Source: Dyadobacter psychrotolerans (lineage in GTDB: Bacteria > Bacteroidota > Bacteroidia > Cytophagales > Spirosomataceae). Taken from it: a DNA stretch of 64,000 nt. Shown one piece after another: positions 62,870 through 64,000 of the stretch. The position numbers and the translations under genes are program-made. Numbering within the stretch: the stretch's first letter is position 1; every line of letters starts with the position of its first letter. Under the pieces are notes generated by a model, which saw nothing but the letters and a program-made list of their open reading frames with translations, was not told the origin of the DNA and made no database searches. The DNA lies in the NCBI RefSeq assembly GCF_004349265.1, contig NZ_SMFL01000003.1:846903-910902 (forward strand). Direction: 5' to 3'.

Positions 62870-63205
62870 ATGAAACAGTCCAATATTTTTACCTACATCG
62901 AGCTCAGCAAGATGATTGAAAGCCTGTCTCTTCTGAGTAACTCTACCAAGATCAAAGAACGCCTTAAAGCTCAGGGAGCTTATTTCAACATTATTGATTC
63001 AAAGTATTTTTCCGAGCAGCTTTCCCGCGAATGGGAAGAACTTGTAAGCCAGATTAAAAAACAGGGTTCCAAGATCAACGAAGAAGGCATAGTGGTGATG
63101 AATGCGGTTAATAATACCATCAACAACATGTCAGAAGACGAATGTGATCACTTCATCAGCCGTCTTTATGCGCTTCACAAGAAGGTTAAAAGTGAGTTTG
63201 TTTAA
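62870..63205 (+). CDS. Helical protein of unknown family
   Basis: A 111-residue soluble protein from ATG 62870 (an upstream TTG at 62816 would add an unlikely hydrophobic leader). The sequence KQSNIFTYIELSKMIESLSL and the later LSREWEELVSQIKKQGSKINEEG are predicted helices with heptad-like spacing. No known family is recognised. It is a single gene between the gap and the NUDIX gene. Confidence 0.65.
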   Translation: MKQSNIFTYIELSKMIESLSLLSNSTKIKERLKAQGAYFNIIDSKYFSEQLSREWEELVSQIKKQGSKINEEGIVVMNAVNNTINNMSEDECDHFISRLYALHKKVKSEFV

Positions 63206-63220
63206 GCGGATTACCGCAGA

Positions 63221-63685
63221 TTAGCTTCGGCTGGTCATGGCTTTTAGCAGTTCGTCAAGAAAAGAAATCTGCGCAGCCATGATCATCCGTTTCGCCGTTT
63301 CCAGGTCAAACCATGCAGCTTTATCAATTTCGGGAAACGATTTTGTCTTGCCGGATTTAGGAGGCCATTCCATTTCAAAGGTATTACTTACAATGACGGA
63401 AGCATCCATGTTTCCTTCTATCGCCCAGCAGTAAACCTTTTTACCTGCTTTTTGTACAATAGGTGCCAAAGGAAGGAATTCCCCTGAAAGTTTCAGTCCG
63501 GTTTCTTCTTCAAACTCCCGGATTGCTGCCTGCAATGGCAGCTCCGGTTCTCCAAATTCACCTTTGGGTACAGTCCACCAGCCAGCATCCTTTCTTGCAA
63601 AAAAAGGACCTCCCGGATGAACCAGAAAAACCTCGGCTTCCGATCCTCTATTTCGAAATAATAAAATACCCGCACTTTGTTTCAT
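63221..63685 (-). CDS. NUDIX hydrolase
   Basis: A 154-residue NUDIX protein. The NUDIX box fits Gx5Ex7REUxEExGU: GEFGEPELPLQAAIREFEEE followed by TGL (about residues 42-64). It starts MKQSAGILLFRNRGSEAEVFLVHPGGPFF. Substrate may be a nucleoside or NDP-sugar diphosphate; it cannot be told from sequence alone. It is a single gene. Confidence 0.9.
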   Translation of the reverse strand: MKQSAGILLFRNRGSEAEVFLVHPGGPFFARKDAGWWTVPKGEFGEPELPLQAAIREFEEETGLKLSGEFLPLAPIVQKAGKKVYCWAIEGNMDASVIVSNTFEMEWPPKSGKTKSFPEIDKAAWFDLETAKRMIMAAQISFLDELLKAMTSRS

Positions 63686-63720
63686 TTTACGTTACGGTAT
63701 CAACGTATCCGGCCTACCAA

Positions 63721-64000
63721 CTACATATTTGTTAGTTGCTGAACTTTGTTAAAGTTTTGCGGATATAGGTCGGTAATGTTTTTATGATTGATTGTGGAGA
63801 TGTTTAGCAGGGTGTTTTTTAGCCAATTGTAGGGATTGATATTATGTTTTTTGCAGATCGCGAAGAAAGAGTATATCATGGCAGCTCGCTGTGCAGCATC
63901 ATGTGATCCGGCAAAAAGATAATTTTTCCGACCTAGGGCCAAGCCACGTAAGGAATTTTCAATTTGATTATTGTCGATCAGCAGATTCCCATCATGTAAA
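63721..64000 (-). mobile_element. tnpC: IS66-family transposase (TnpC) C-terminus, 5' part beyond the window
   Basis: The minus strand is open to the window end: LLIDNNQIENSLRGLALGRK then NYLFAGSHDAAQRAAMIYSF. The DNNxIENxxRxLALGRKNYLFAGS motif is the C-terminal catalytic block of IS66 TnpC, including the last acidic residue of the DDE triad (E of IEN). The stop is at 63721-63723, followed by the NUDIX gene at 63685. The element's remaining genes (tnpA, tnpB and most of tnpC) and its other end lie right of the window; one inverted end should lie in 63686-63720. Confidence 0.9.

Noticed and set aside
1..64000. tRNA or rRNA genes
   Set aside because: I looked for T-loop-like GGTTCGAATC and conserved rRNA segments and found none with a matching acceptor stem; a dedicated scan could still find a divergent one.

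Overview
The window looks like a piece of a Bacteroidota chromosome, order Cytophagales, probably Dyadobacter-like. The reasons are family content and signals: GLPGLI, DUF5686 and carboxypeptidase-regulatory-like surface proteins, LytS/LytTR regulation next to a TonB-dependent receptor, a PVC-type haem/HEAT lipoprotein, a LigD-type repair cluster, and several TAnnTTTG (-7) promoter-like elements. The genus is an impression and was not tested. No tRNA, rRNA or CRISPR array was recognised.

Layout. 1-4.4 kb: the end of an RND efflux pump gene and its outer-membrane lipoprotein partner. 4.4-7.3 kb: a tail-specific protease and an FKBP isomerase on the minus strand. 7.6-10.2 kb: atpA-atpG alone, without the other ATP synthase genes. 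10.3-13.1 kb: small periplasmic proteins, a lone Cro-like regulator and a secreted Cys-rich peptide. 12.9-16.5 kb: a GLPGLI gene interrupted by an in-frame TAG directly after its signal peptide, followed by its usual outer-membrane partner. 16.5-18.6 kb: a glucuronokinase-like GHMP kinase and GalU. 18.6-24 kb: housekeeping and orphan genes, including a GxxExxY gene bracketed by direct repeats. 23.9-27.3 kb: the large HEAT/cytochrome lipoprotein. 27.4-27.9 kb: HicBA. 29.5-31.8 kb: an AraC regulator divergent from the ribulose-monophosphate pair hxlB-hxlA. 33-36.6 kb: DUF5686 and orphan proteins. 36.7-37.4 kb: a deleted endonuclease V relic abutting a cluster of short palindromes. 37.4-40.8 kb: a GH18 lipoprotein and a Ku/phosphoesterase/polymerase operon. 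41-45.7 kb: a four-gene TonB receptor/TPR/LytS/LytTR unit. 46-52 kb: small orphans, an MFS exporter, a RelE-type toxin-antitoxin pair whose toxin is split by a frameshift at an A-AAA-AAG heptamer, NhaA and an M24 peptidase. 52-58.5 kb: small conserved and enzyme genes. 58.5-58.8 kb: a tandem palindromic repeat. 59-61 kb: two convergent L,D-transpeptidases. 61.6-64 kb: an atypical LuxR-type regulator, a NUDIX hydrolase and the end of an IS66 transposase running off the window.

Most of the window is ordinary core chromosome. The points worth a second look are the three interrupted genes (GLPGLI, endonuclease V, RelE-type toxin), the two palindrome families, the secreted Cys-rich peptide beside the GLPGLI/outer-membrane pair, the kinase/uridylyltransferase pair, and the NHEJ operon that encodes LigD's side domains as separate proteins with no ligase domain nearby.
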